Below are positions 1 to 8,478 of a stretch of 62,961 nucleotides of DNA, piece after piece; positions within the stretch are counted from its first letter, which is position 1, and each line of letters opens with the position of its first letter. The DNA comes from Actinomycetes bacterium. Lineage in GTDB: Bacteria > Auribacterota > JAJCYG01. The notes beneath the pieces were generated by a model. The model ran no database searches, was not told where the DNA came from, and worked only from the letters and a program-made list of their open reading frames with translations. The stretch lies in the NCBI GenBank assembly GCA_029263055.1, contig JAJCYG010000068.1:1-62961 (forward strand). Direction: 5' to 3'. The translations under genes and the position numbers were made by a program.

Positions 1-2
1 CA

Positions 3-824
3 TATTTTGTTTATGCTCATGGTGAAGAAATTGAAATTGGTAAACGTTTTAAATTTAGAAAAAAGTGGATGAAAAGAATCTTTAATCGTTCAAGGGGAAT
101 CTTTTGTAACAGTCATTTTACTGAAAAGGCTGTTATAAATTTAGGAGTGGAAGATGAAAAAACTAAAGTAATCTATTGGGGCGTATCAAAAGAATATTTG
201 GAGTTTAATACCAATATTGAAGAATTAAAGAAAAAATATCATGTTTCAAATAAAAAAGTTCTCTTAACTATTTCTAGAATTATTGAAAGAAAAGGTCATT
301 ACTTTGTCTTAAAATATTTGAGAGACATAAATAAAAAGAATCTAAATAATTTTCATTATCTTATAGGTGGAGAAGGAGAGGATAAACCTTATTTACAAGA
401 ATTGGTTAGAGACTACTCTCTAGAAGAGAATGTGACTTTCTTAGGTCGCTTAGACGATGAGAAAATAAGGGAGCTCTATTCTTTAGCAGATCTTTTTATC
501 ATGCCAAATATTGCTTTGGAAAATGGAGAAGTTGAAGGGTTTGGCCTCGTCTTTTTAGAAGCAGGTGCTTGTGGAACACCTGTTATCGGGGGTGATAGTG
601 GGGGGACAGAAGATGCCATCCTTGATAGAGAAACAGGGTTTGTTGTTCATTCAAAAAATCCTCTTGAATTAAAAGAAAAGATAGAGCTGCTTTTAAACAA
701 TCCAGACTTATCACTTAAAATGGGGGAAAAAGCTCGGCAGAGAATCAATGAGTTTTTTCTGTGGGAGGCTGTTTTTCATCGCTTTGAAGATTTTCGTATC
801 AATCAGTTGGGGACCAAAGAGTGA
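3..824 (+). CDS. GT4-family glycosyltransferase, 5' end outside window
   Basis: Transfers a sugar from an activated donor to a growing glycan, probably at the cytoplasmic face of the membrane. The reading frame is open to the left edge, and the residues before the first in-window ATG (position 69) read like family sequence (YAHGEEIE), so the gene starts upstream and only about 273 residues are visible. The C-terminal Rossmann half is clear: an LLTISRIIERKGH strand-turn, GGEGEDKPYL, and the donor-binding E-x7-E stretch around EVEGFGLVFLEAGACGTP, then SGGTEDAI. The stop overlaps the next gene by 4 bp (GTGA), so it belongs to the polysaccharide operon. Donor and acceptor cannot be told. Confidence 0.85.
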   Translation, partial: YFVYAHGEEIEIGKRFKFRKKWMKRIFNRSRGIFCNSHFTEKAVINLGVEDEKTKVIYWGVSKEYLEFNTNIEELKKKYHVSNKKVLLTISRIIERKGHYFVLKYLRDINKKNLNNFHYLIGGEGEDKPYLQELVRDYSLEENVTFLGRLDDEKIRELYSLADLFIMPNIALENGEVEGFGLVFLEAGACGTPVIGGDSGGTEDAILDRETGFVVHSKNPLELKEKIELLLNNPDLSLKMGEKARQRINEFFLWEAVFHRFEDFRINQLGTKE

Positions 825-3388
825 AGATATCATTAAAGCTAAAAGAAGCAGATGGAATTAACAGAGTCGAAGAATTAATGACTCTTGGTTTTCCTCTACC
901 CAAAAGTGCCTTTCATAAGGAGGATTCTCTATCCGTCAAAGAAGGTTCTGAATATGTTAAAACTCAAACCAGCCCTTTATCTTATTGGCCTGATGGAAGC
1001 ATTAAATGGTTGTTGGTTGATTTTCCGTATACATTAAGATCAGAAGAAGAAAAAAATCTAGAATTTTCAAATGATTCTTCAATAGTGACCAATGAGTATC
1101 CATACTCAATTAAAATTCAAAATACTCAAGAAAAGTGGTCGATTCATACCGGAAAAGCTCAATTTAAATTAGATTTGGGCCAACAGGGTGTTCTTTCTAG
1201 TATTCAGATATCGGGTGAATCTGAAGTTAGATTCAAAAACAGCCGTTGGGTTTTAATTGATGAATTTAATGAAAAGCATTTTGCTCAAGTTCAAAAAAGT
1301 TACTTAGAAACAGAAGGCCTTTTAAGGTCTACTTTAAGAATGGAAGGTTGTTTTCCTAGTCTTAAGAACCCAGATAAAGGGAAATTTCTTATGAAAATGA
1401 CCTTTTGGGCTGGTTCTACTAGTTGTAAGGTTGAATGGACTCTATGGAATGCTGAAAGGGCTCAGCATCGTAAGGGGGTTTGGGACCTGGGTGACAGTGG
1501 CTCACTGATGTTTAAATCTCAATATTTTAAATTAGAGTGTGAAGAAAGATCTTTTACTCATGTCTTAGTGACTCGAGACAAAAAAGAGCCACTTACTCAA
1601 GGTGCTTGTTCGAGAGGATCTATCTATCAAGAGTCAAGTGGTGGAGAAAATTATTTATCTCATAACCATGTCAATCAAAGAGGAGAAGTGCCTCATGATC
1701 TACCTGGATATAAGCTACTAATAGATTCAAAAGAAGAAGAAGGTAAAAGAATTGAACCTGCTGTTGTTTTATCTGAACACGATTTATCAGTAGGCATTGC
1801 TCTAGATTCTTTTTGGCAAAACTTTCCAAAATCTTTTGATTGGAGTGAGAATAAATTTAAATTAAGTTTTTTCCCCGAGGTTTATCCCAGCTTATTTGAA
1901 TTACAAGGTGGAGAGAGAAAAACACATCGATTTTATCTTATTTTTAACACTCAAGAAAATAAAGAACAGATCGCAACTAAACTAAGAAGTTTTTTAAACC
2001 CTGTTAACTTTTCATATGACTCAAAAGAGTGGATGGGATCTGACGTTTCACCAAATTTTAATGGATCAGATGCAGACTATAAAAAGTATATTCATCAATC
2101 AGTTAATGGAAATAATGGCTTGTTAAACCGGCGTGAATTAATTGATGAATATGGCTGGAGAAATTTTGGTGAACTTTACTCAGACCACGAATCAGTTAAT
2201 CAAGAAGAGCCCTTTGTTTCTCATTTTAACAATCAATATGATGCGATTTTAGGCTTTATAAACCAGTTTATTCTTTCTGGCGATTCACAGTGGTGGGTAC
2301 TTGCACGAGATTTAGCTCAACATGTGATGGATATTGACATTTACCATACCGAAAAAGACAAGTCAGCTTATAACGGGGGTCTTTTTTGGCATACTGAGCA
2401 TTACCGAGATGCAGGCCTCTCTACACATAGGACCTACACAAACAAGCCCCTTGTTGGTGGAAAAGGGAAGAGTCTTGGCGGAGGGCCCTCAAACGAACAC
2501 AATTACACCTCAGGGCTTTTAAATTACTATTACCTATCTGGTGACTTAAATGCTAAAGAAGCTGTTCTTGAACTAGCTAATTGGGTCGTTAACATGGAAG
2601 ATGGTAAAAAGTCAGTGTTTAGATTTATTGACTCATCAGATACTGGATTAAGCTCAAATACTTCTAGTCCTCTTTTTCATGGACCTGGGAGAGGGAGTGG
2701 AAACTCTATTAATGCACTCTTAGATGCTTTTCAATTAACTCAAGACATGAAATATATGTCGGCAGTTGAAAAGATCATATTGCGCTGCGTGCATCCAAAA
2801 GAAAAAATAGATCGACTTCATTTAGATGAACCTGAATTTAGGTGGTCATATCTTGTTTTTTTACAAATGCTCACCAAATATCTTGATTTTAAAGTGGAAA
2901 ATAAACAGTCTGACTTTATGTTTCATTACGCAAGAGAGTCTCTTCTTCATTATGCTGAATGGATGGTGAACAATGAAAAGCCTTACTCTAAACTAAAGGA
3001 TAAACTTGTTATTTGGTCAGAAACATGGTCTGCGCAAGACATTAGAAAGAGCTATGTTCTTAATATGGCGGCTAAATACTCTCATGCAACGCAAAGAGCC
3101 TTATATTTAAATAAAGCAAAGTATTTTTATAAAAAATGCCTTGAAGACTTATTAAACCAAAAAACATTTTATTTTATACGTCCGCTTACAATTCTTTTAG
3201 CGTATGGTTGTTTTAAGCCATTTGATGAAAAAGAACTTTCAAACATCTCTTTTCCTGATTCAAATGAAAATTATGGCGAACCAAAATCATTTACTCCTCA
3301 AAAGGCCAAAGTAAAAAAGAAACTATTGCTAGTAGGGGGTTTAATTTTAATTTTGCTCATTATTTATAAGGGAAATCAGTATTTATGA
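821..3388 (+). CDS. Exo-rhamnogalacturonan-lyase-like (PcRGLX-type) protein with C-terminal membrane anchor
   Basis: An 855-residue protein with a GTG start overlapping the upstream stop. The N-terminus (FPLPKSAF near residue 24, then YWPDGSIKWLLVDFPY near residue 55) matches the first domain I associate with PcRGLX-type exo-rhamnogalacturonan lyases. The middle (about 420-750) is rich in aromatic and His residues (FWHTEHYRD, NEHNYTSGLLNYYYLSGD) as in alpha/alpha-barrel lyases and hydrolases. I see no signal peptide. A single hydrophobic helix (LLLVGGLILILLIIY) ends the protein, so it looks tail-anchored. Sitting between glycosyltransferase genes with 4-bp overlaps, it probably trims or modifies the polymer being made. 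Activity is unproven; the family call rests on motif memory only. Confidence 0.55.
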   Translation: MKISLKLKEADGINRVEELMTLGFPLPKSAFHKEDSLSVKEGSEYVKTQTSPLSYWPDGSIKWLLVDFPYTLRSEEEKNLEFSNDSSIVTNEYPYSIKIQNTQEKWSIHTGKAQFKLDLGQQGVLSSIQISGESEVRFKNSRWVLIDEFNEKHFAQVQKSYLETEGLLRSTLRMEGCFPSLKNPDKGKFLMKMTFWAGSTSCKVEWTLWNAERAQHRKGVWDLGDSGSLMFKSQYFKLECEERSFTHVLVTRDKKEPLTQGACSRGSIYQESSGGENYLSHNHVNQRGEVPHDLPGYKLLIDSKEEEGKRIEPAVVLSEHDLSVGIALDSFWQNFPKSFDWSENKFKLSFFPEVYPSLFELQGGERKTHRFYLIFNTQENKEQIATKLRSFLNPVNFSYDSKEWMGSDVSPNFNGSDADYKKYIHQSVNGNNGLLNRRELIDEYGWRNFGELYSDHESVNQEEPFVSHFNNQYDAILGFINQFILSGDSQWWVLARDLAQHVMDIDIYHTEKDKSAYNGGLFWHTEHYRDAGLSTHRTYTNKPLVGGKGKSLGGGPSNEHNYTSGLLNYYYLSGDLNAKEAVLELANWVVNMEDGKKSVFRFIDSSDTGLSSNTSSPLFHGPGRGSGNSINALLDAFQLTQDMKYMSAVEKIILRCVHPKEKIDRLHLDEPEFRWSYLVFLQMLTKYLDFKVENKQSDFMFHYARESLLHYAEWMVNNEKPYSKLKDKLVIWSETWSAQDIRKSYVLNMAAKYSHATQRALYLNKAKYFYKKCLEDLLNQKTFYFIRPLTILLAYGCFKPFDEKELSNISFPDSNENYGEPKSFTPQKAKVKKKLLLVGGLILILLIIYKGNQYL

Positions 3389-4482
3389 AACCAAGAATAT
3401 TATATGTGGTTCATAGTTTGCCGATTGCTGGGACTGAATTATTGGTTTATCAATTAGCTTTGGCGAACAAAAAAAAATATGAAGTCGCTATTTGTTGCTT
3501 AGATGGGAAAGGTCCATTAGCAAAGTATTTAGAAGCTGAAAAGATACCTGTTTTTGAAATGCTGAGGCAACCAGGTAGAGATTGGGGGATTGTGAAAAGG
3601 ATGAGCCATTTAATAGACACATTTTCTCCCGATATAATTCATGCACATCAATATACGCCGTTTTTTTATTCAGCTTTAGCCAAATCAAGAAGAGCAAAGC
3701 TTGTTTTTACGGAACATGGGCGACACTATCCTGATGTGGTTGGGATAAAGCGAAAAATTTTCAATCAATGGGCACAATTTAGGGCTCATTCCATTACAGC
3801 TGTTTGTGAATTTTCAAAACAAAGAATCCATACAAAAGAATGGATCTGGGCTAGGAAGACTGACGTTATTTACAATGGGGTGTCTGTAAAACCGGTTCAA
3901 ACGCTTCAATCAGAAAAACTGCGAAAAGAACTTAATATTTCTAAAAAATCAACAGTTATTGGATTTGTGGGGCGACTTCATTCTATAAAAAATCCAGAGT
4001 TGCTCTTTAATGCATTTTCAACACTTGTTTCTAAGTTTCCGAAGCTTCATCTTCTTTATATTGGTGATGGAGAGTTAAGAGAAAAATTAGAAAAACAAGT
4101 AAAGAAAAAGAAACTAAATAAAAAAGTGACGTTTGTAGGTTCAAAATATCCTGTAGATCCATACTATGTAACCATGGATTTACTTGTGTTACCTTCTGAG
4201 AGTGAGGGGGCTTCAGTCACCTTATTAGAGGCAATGGCAGCGAAGGTACCTGTTATAGCTAGCAATGTAGGGGGAAATGCTGAATTTGTAGAGAATAAAG
4301 TGACTGGAAGAATTTTTAGAAGTACTGACAAAAAACATTTGATTCGCTTGATTTCTAAGTTTTTAAATAAACCAGAAAAATACAACCAGTATGCTATTAA
4401 TGCTTATAAAGATGTTAAAGAAAAATATAATCAAGATAAGATGTTTAAGGAATACAGAGAGCTTTATGAAGAACTTGTGTGA
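3385..4482 (+). CDS. GT4-family glycosyltransferase (exosortase-locus type)
   Basis: A 365-residue retaining glycosyltransferase of GT-B fold. The N-terminal domain opens with ILYVVHSLPIAGTELLVYQL and contains DIIHAHQYTPFF. The C-terminal domain has GFVGRLHSIKNPELL, a GDGELREKL turn and the E-x7-E motif in SESEGASVTLLEAMAAKVPV. It resembles the stp2-type sugar transferases found beside exosortase genes (TIGR03088-like), but I cannot separate that from generic GT4. The ATG overlaps the previous stop (ATGA), and the 3' end overlaps the next start by 17 bp, so translation is probably coupled. Cytoplasmic; sugar specificity unknown. Confidence 0.85.
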   Translation: MKPRILYVVHSLPIAGTELLVYQLALANKKKYEVAICCLDGKGPLAKYLEAEKIPVFEMLRQPGRDWGIVKRMSHLIDTFSPDIIHAHQYTPFFYSALAKSRRAKLVFTEHGRHYPDVVGIKRKIFNQWAQFRAHSITAVCEFSKQRIHTKEWIWARKTDVIYNGVSVKPVQTLQSEKLRKELNISKKSTVIGFVGRLHSIKNPELLFNAFSTLVSKFPKLHLLYIGDGELREKLEKQVKKKKLNKKVTFVGSKYPVDPYYVTMDLLVLPSESEGASVTLLEAMAAKVPVIASNVGGNAEFVENKVTGRIFRSTDKKHLIRLISKFLNKPEKYNQYAINAYKDVKEKYNQDKMFKEYRELYEELV

Positions 4483-5593
4483 TTTTATTGTTTTTTCAGA
4501 TGATTGGGGGCGCTTTCCTTCGAGTTGTCAGCACCTCATGAAACGTTTTTTGTCTCAAAATAAAGTGCTTTGGGTGAACTCTATTGGATTACGTTCGCCT
4601 TCTCTTTCAGCATATGACTTAAAGCGTATCTGTCAAAAATTAAAAGAATGGGGCAAATCAACACAAGAGCATGAAATTGATAATTTAGATATCGTCTCAC
4701 CGATCTCTTTGCCTTGGAATCAATTTAATGGCATAAGAAAATTTAATAAGTCCTTAGGAATAAATGCACTATCAAAAAAAATAAACTCTTTGACTTCGAC
4801 TAAGAGAGTGAGTCTTGCAACAGTGCCTAATGCGTGTGATTGGATTGGAAATTTAGATGAATCTTTAAAAGTTTATTATTGTGTGGATGATTTTTCAAAG
4901 TGGCCTGGGATGGACAAAAAAACTATTTTGAAGATGGAACAAGAACTTTTAAATAAAGTTGATCTCTATGTAGCCACATCTAAAAAACTCTATGATAGAA
5001 AGGATATTCCAAATATTCCAAAACTATTTCTTCCTCATGGCGTTGAAGTCGAACATTTTTCCAATTCGTCTAATAAAGTAGAAACAAACTCTTTTCCCAG
5101 CATTGGATTTTTCGGTATGTTAGATAAACGATTGGATTATGAATTGATAAGCGCATTATCAGAAAAAAGGAGTCATTGGAAATGGGTCTTTATGGGGCCC
5201 AAGCAGTATTTTCCAAAAAATATAGAGAAAAGAGCGAATATCTCTGTTTTTCCTCCCAGTTCTTATGAAGAGTTGCCTCTTGAATTAAAAAAAGTAGATA
5301 TTTTATTTTTGCCATACAAAATGAATGATTTGTCAAATGCGTTAAATCCATTAAAGTTGAGAGAGTGCTTAGCAACAGGAAAGCCTGTTGTTGCTTCACC
5401 TATACCAGAGGTTGTTAAATATAAAAAGTGGCTCAAATTAGGAGGGACTCTTGAGGAGTGGCTTCATAGTATGGATGAAGTTGTTGCAGGTTATAAAAAA
5501 TGGAATTCACAGAAGCAAATTAACGAAATGAAACAAGAAAGCTGGGAATCTCGGGCTGATACCCTGGCTCAGAAAATAGAGAAAATGTTGTGA
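4466..5593 (+). CDS. Glycosyltransferase, TuaH/GT1-like
   Basis: A GT-B-like glycosyltransferase of about 375 residues. An ATG at 4391 is in frame, but the conserved sequence begins MKNLCDFIVFSDDWGRFPSS at 4466, which gives a 17-bp overlap with the upstream gene like others in this operon, so I use 4466. Seen: WVNSIGLRSPS near the N-terminus, VYYCVDDFSKWPGMD in the middle (typical of TuaH-like teichuronic-acid transferases), FLPHGVEVEHF at the domain boundary, and PLKLRECLATGKPVVASPIPEV as the donor-binding region. Probably adds one sugar of the exopolysaccharide; specificity is not visible. Confidence 0.75.
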   Translation: MKNLCDFIVFSDDWGRFPSSCQHLMKRFLSQNKVLWVNSIGLRSPSLSAYDLKRICQKLKEWGKSTQEHEIDNLDIVSPISLPWNQFNGIRKFNKSLGINALSKKINSLTSTKRVSLATVPNACDWIGNLDESLKVYYCVDDFSKWPGMDKKTILKMEQELLNKVDLYVATSKKLYDRKDIPNIPKLFLPHGVEVEHFSNSSNKVETNSFPSIGFFGMLDKRLDYELISALSEKRSHWKWVFMGPKQYFPKNIEKRANISVFPPSSYEELPLELKKVDILFLPYKMNDLSNALNPLKLRECLATGKPVVASPIPEVVKYKKWLKLGGTLEEWLHSMDEVVAGYKKWNSQKQINEMKQESWESRADTLAQKIEKML

Positions 5594-6744
5594 CAGAACA
5601 AAAGAAAATAAACATTTTAGAATTAAGGTGCGTCCGTGGTAGTGGTGGCGGTCCTGAAAAAACCATCTTTTTAACGGCACTTAAAATTGATCCCACACGT
5701 TTTCAGACACATATTGTTTATATACGTGACGAAGATGATCAAGGTTTTAACTTAATGAGGCAACAGTACTTTGAATCTGATAACCCTAATGTTTTTTATA
5801 AAGAGTTGTATGAAAAGGGTTCTTTTGACTTTAGTTTGGTTTCATGGCTTAAGGACTATTGTTTTAAAAAGAAGATTGATATTATACACAGCCATGAATA
5901 CAAAACAGATGTGTTAGCGAAGCTAGTTTATAGAAATTATCCCATTGCTTGGCTTGCGACCTACCATTTACATTATGCTGATTCTTTAAAACTTAAGCTT
6001 TATCAATATTTAGATATGCGAGCACTGAAAACGGCTAATAAGGTTCTGACTGTAAGTGAATCACTTTTTAATTTGTTGAAGAAGAAGAAAATACCTTTGT
6101 CTAGATTAGAAAACATGCCAAATGGAATTGACACAACTTATTTTGATCCTCAAAAAACAGAGTCGACATTACAAGAAGAGTTAGGGGTCTCAAAAGAAAA
6201 GACTTTGATTGGCTATGTAGGGCGTTTGTCTGAACAAAAAAATTTACCCTTGTTACTAAAAGCCTTTCAACGATTGATTGTTCAAGGTAAAGAAGTTGAG
6301 CTGGTCCTTGTAGGCGAAGGAGAGCTTAAAGAACAAATAGATCAGCTGATTGATAAAATGGAACTACGAAAATGGGTTCATCTCGTTGGATTTGTTGATG
6401 ATATCAGAATGATTTATAAAGGTTTAGATTTGATGGTGCTGAGCTCAAATGAAGAAGGAATGCCTAATTCTATTTTAGAAGCAATGGCTATGGAAGTTCC
6501 CGTGGTTTCGACTAATGTGGGTGGGGTAAATGAACTGATACAATCAAAAGAGAATGGGTTGATTTGCCCGTCTAAAAATTTAGAAGCATTGATTGCTTCC
6601 ATGGTTCAACTGATAGATCATCCCGGATTGAGAAACGAGTATGGAAAAAAATCTAGAAATACAATCATAGAAAAATTTTCATTTGATAAAAGAGTGAAAC
6701 GACTCGAAGAGGTCTATAAGGAACTTTATGAAAAATTTCATTAA
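5590..6744 (+). CDS. GT4-family glycosyltransferase
   Basis: A 384-residue GT4 enzyme with a GTG start overlapping the upstream TGA (GTGA). The N-terminal acceptor domain begins ILELRCVRGSGGGPEKTIF, the glycine-rich turn usual at the start of this family, and has DIIHSHEYKTDVLAK. The C-terminal donor domain has YVGRLSEQKNLPLLLKAF, GEGELKEQI and the E-x7-E motif in SNEEGMPNSILEAMAMEVPV, then VSTNVGGVNELI. It overlaps the downstream acyltransferase gene by 17 bp. Likely cytoplasmic and acting on the same lipid-linked glycan as its neighbours. Confidence 0.87.
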   Translation: MTEQKKINILELRCVRGSGGGPEKTIFLTALKIDPTRFQTHIVYIRDEDDQGFNLMRQQYFESDNPNVFYKELYEKGSFDFSLVSWLKDYCFKKKIDIIHSHEYKTDVLAKLVYRNYPIAWLATYHLHYADSLKLKLYQYLDMRALKTANKVLTVSESLFNLLKKKKIPLSRLENMPNGIDTTYFDPQKTESTLQEELGVSKEKTLIGYVGRLSEQKNLPLLLKAFQRLIVQGKEVELVLVGEGELKEQIDQLIDKMELRKWVHLVGFVDDIRMIYKGLDLMVLSSNEEGMPNSILEAMAMEVPVVSTNVGGVNELIQSKENGLICPSKNLEALIASMVQLIDHPGLRNEYGKKSRNTIIEKFSFDKRVKRLEEVYKELYEKFH

Positions 6745-7309
6745 ATTCATATTCAGAGTACTTTTTCGTTTATGTGTGTTTCCTTTTTATTTGTTTTATC
6801 TTTTATCTAATTTATTTCTAGATAAGGAAAAAAACTTTCAAGGATATTCTCAGTTGTTTAGTTTGATTCCTGGTTTAATTGGGGAATATTTAAGAAGAGA
6901 GTTTTATCGTTTAACACTTACTTATTGTTCTAATGATTGTTGCATTTCATTTGGAGTCTTGTTCTCAAGTTATCAAGCCTCTGTGGGTGAAGGGGTTTAT
7001 ATTGGACCTTATTGTATGATTGGGAATGTTGATATTGGGAAGGACACCCTTATTGGGACCCATTCAGAAATTATCAATGGTGGAAAGCAACATTATGCAG
7101 ATCGTCTTGACATCCCTATTCGAGAACAAGGCGGAGAATTTCCTAAAGTTGTGATTGGAGAAGATTGTTGGATTGGTGATGGAGCCATTGTGATGTCTAA
7201 TGTGGGCATGAAGTCTATTATAGGAGCCCGCAGCTTGGTTCATAAACCGATTGCAGAATATTCGATTGCCGCAGGAAGTCCTGCTAGAGTAATAAGAAAG
7301 CGACAATGA
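6728..7309 (+). CDS. Left-handed beta-helix (hexapeptide) acyltransferase
   Basis: A 193-residue acyltransferase of the LbH superfamily, probably acetylating a sugar of the exopolysaccharide. The first 40 residues are hydrophobic (a stretch around FRVLFRLCVFPFYLFYLLS), suggesting membrane association. Hexapeptide repeats follow (VGEGVYIGPYCMIGNVDIGK, then VVIGEDCWIGDGAIV) and the usual end IAAGSPARVIRKR. The acceptor His of the active site may be the one in GKQHYADR. The gene sits between two glycosyltransferase genes, overlapping the upstream one by 17 bp and the downstream one by 4 bp. Acyl donor and sugar are not visible. Confidence 0.8.
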   Translation: MKNFIKFIFRVLFRLCVFPFYLFYLLSNLFLDKEKNFQGYSQLFSLIPGLIGEYLRREFYRLTLTYCSNDCCISFGVLFSSYQASVGEGVYIGPYCMIGNVDIGKDTLIGTHSEIINGGKQHYADRLDIPIREQGGEFPKVVIGEDCWIGDGAIVMSNVGMKSIIGARSLVHKPIAEYSIAAGSPARVIRKRQ

Positions 7310-8478
7310 GACTTCTCTACTTGACCCATCGATTACCCTATCCTCCAAATAGAGGAGATAAGATTCGGTCCCATCATTTTATTAAAGAACTCTCTAAGCA
7401 TCATGACGTTATGCTGCTCTCCTTTGATGAATCTTCATCTGATAGTAAAGAATCTATTCAAGAGTTAAATAAAATATGTGTTGATCTAAAAACTGTCCCA
7501 ATGAACTATACATTTTCAAAAGCAAAAGGATTACTCGCTTTATTATTCAATAAATCAATAAGTGTCTTTGCTTTTCAAAGCCGACGTTTTTTTAATGAAT
7601 TTATAAAGGCGTTAGCCTTATTTAAGCCTGATATTGTTATTGCTGATAGCTCGGTTATGGCAGATTACCCTTTTCGAAAAGAAATTTTTTACTATGCTGA
7701 TTTTATGGATGTTGATTCAGAGAAATGGCATCAGTTTGCTCAAAAGAGCTCTCGATTTTTAAAATGGATTTATGCTTATGAGTCAAAGAAGTTAAAAAAT
7801 TTTGAAAAGCTGATATCTTTAAAGGCTGAGAAAGTATTTCTTGTGAGTGAAACAGAAAAGAAACGATTGTCAGAAATAGAAATTAATTCAAAGCCATTTG
7901 TCATTCATAATGGAATTGATCTTGAAAAGTTTTCTCCACAAGAGCAGTGTCAAAAAAACTCACTTCTTTTTACAGGTGTTTTAGACTATCTCCCAAATGT
8001 GGATGCTGTTATATGGTTTTGCAAGAATATATGGCCTCAAATAAAGCAGAAAGTACCTGATGCTCAATTTAAGATTGTAGGGGCCAACCCTACAAAGGCT
8101 GTAAAAAGATTAAAATCAATAGAGGGGGTGGTTGTTTGTCCTAATGTGCCCTCAGTACAACCTTTTATGAATGAAGCTGAAATATGTGTTTTACCAATCA
8201 GATTTTCTATAGGCTTGCAAAATAAGCTCTTAGAAGCATTAGCCATGGGCAAACCCGTTGTGGCTACTTCAGGCGTAACACAGGGTGTGCATCCAGATAT
8301 TCAAGCAGCTGTTGTGGTTGCGAATAAAGAAGAAGAATTTGTTGCCTCAGTCGTAGAGTTATTAAAAAACCCTTCTAAAAAAGAAACGTTAAAAACTAAA
8401 GGTTTAAAAGCAATCAAAGAACATTGTGATTGGGAAAAAAACCTTTCTCCGCTTATCAAGTTGCTTTCAAAGGACTAA
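7306..8478 (+). CDS. Exosortase-system sugar transferase (TIGR03087/stp1-like)
   Basis: A 390-residue GT4-type glycosyltransferase. The opening LYLTHRLPYPPNRGDKIRSH is the signature I know from sugar transferases that accompany PEP-CTERM/EpsH systems (TIGR03087). Further on: DFMDVDSEKWHQFA, VIHNGIDLEKFSP, LLFTGVLDYLPNVDAVIWF and the donor-binding PIRFSIGLQNKLLEALAMGKPV followed by VATSGVTQGV. The ATG overlaps the preceding stop by 4 bp. The 3' end overlaps the converging VanZ-like gene by 23 bp, so this is the last gene of the run. Its presence agrees with the exosortase gene 3 kb downstream. Confidence 0.88.
   Translation: MRLLYLTHRLPYPPNRGDKIRSHHFIKELSKHHDVMLLSFDESSSDSKESIQELNKICVDLKTVPMNYTFSKAKGLLALLFNKSISVFAFQSRRFFNEFIKALALFKPDIVIADSSVMADYPFRKEIFYYADFMDVDSEKWHQFAQKSSRFLKWIYAYESKKLKNFEKLISLKAEKVFLVSETEKKRLSEIEINSKPFVIHNGIDLEKFSPQEQCQKNSLLFTGVLDYLPNVDAVIWFCKNIWPQIKQKVPDAQFKIVGANPTKAVKRLKSIEGVVVCPNVPSVQPFMNEAEICVLPIRFSIGLQNKLLEALAMGKPVVATSGVTQGVHPDIQAAVVVANKEEEFVASVVELLKNPSKKETLKTKGLKAIKEHCDWEKNLSPLIKLLSKD

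Noticed and set aside
4391..4465. ATG at 4391 as the start of the TuaH-like glycosyltransferase
   Set aside because: It would give a 92-bp overlap with the upstream gene and a basic leader of 25 residues unlike the family; the ATG at 4466 fits the operon's overlap style.
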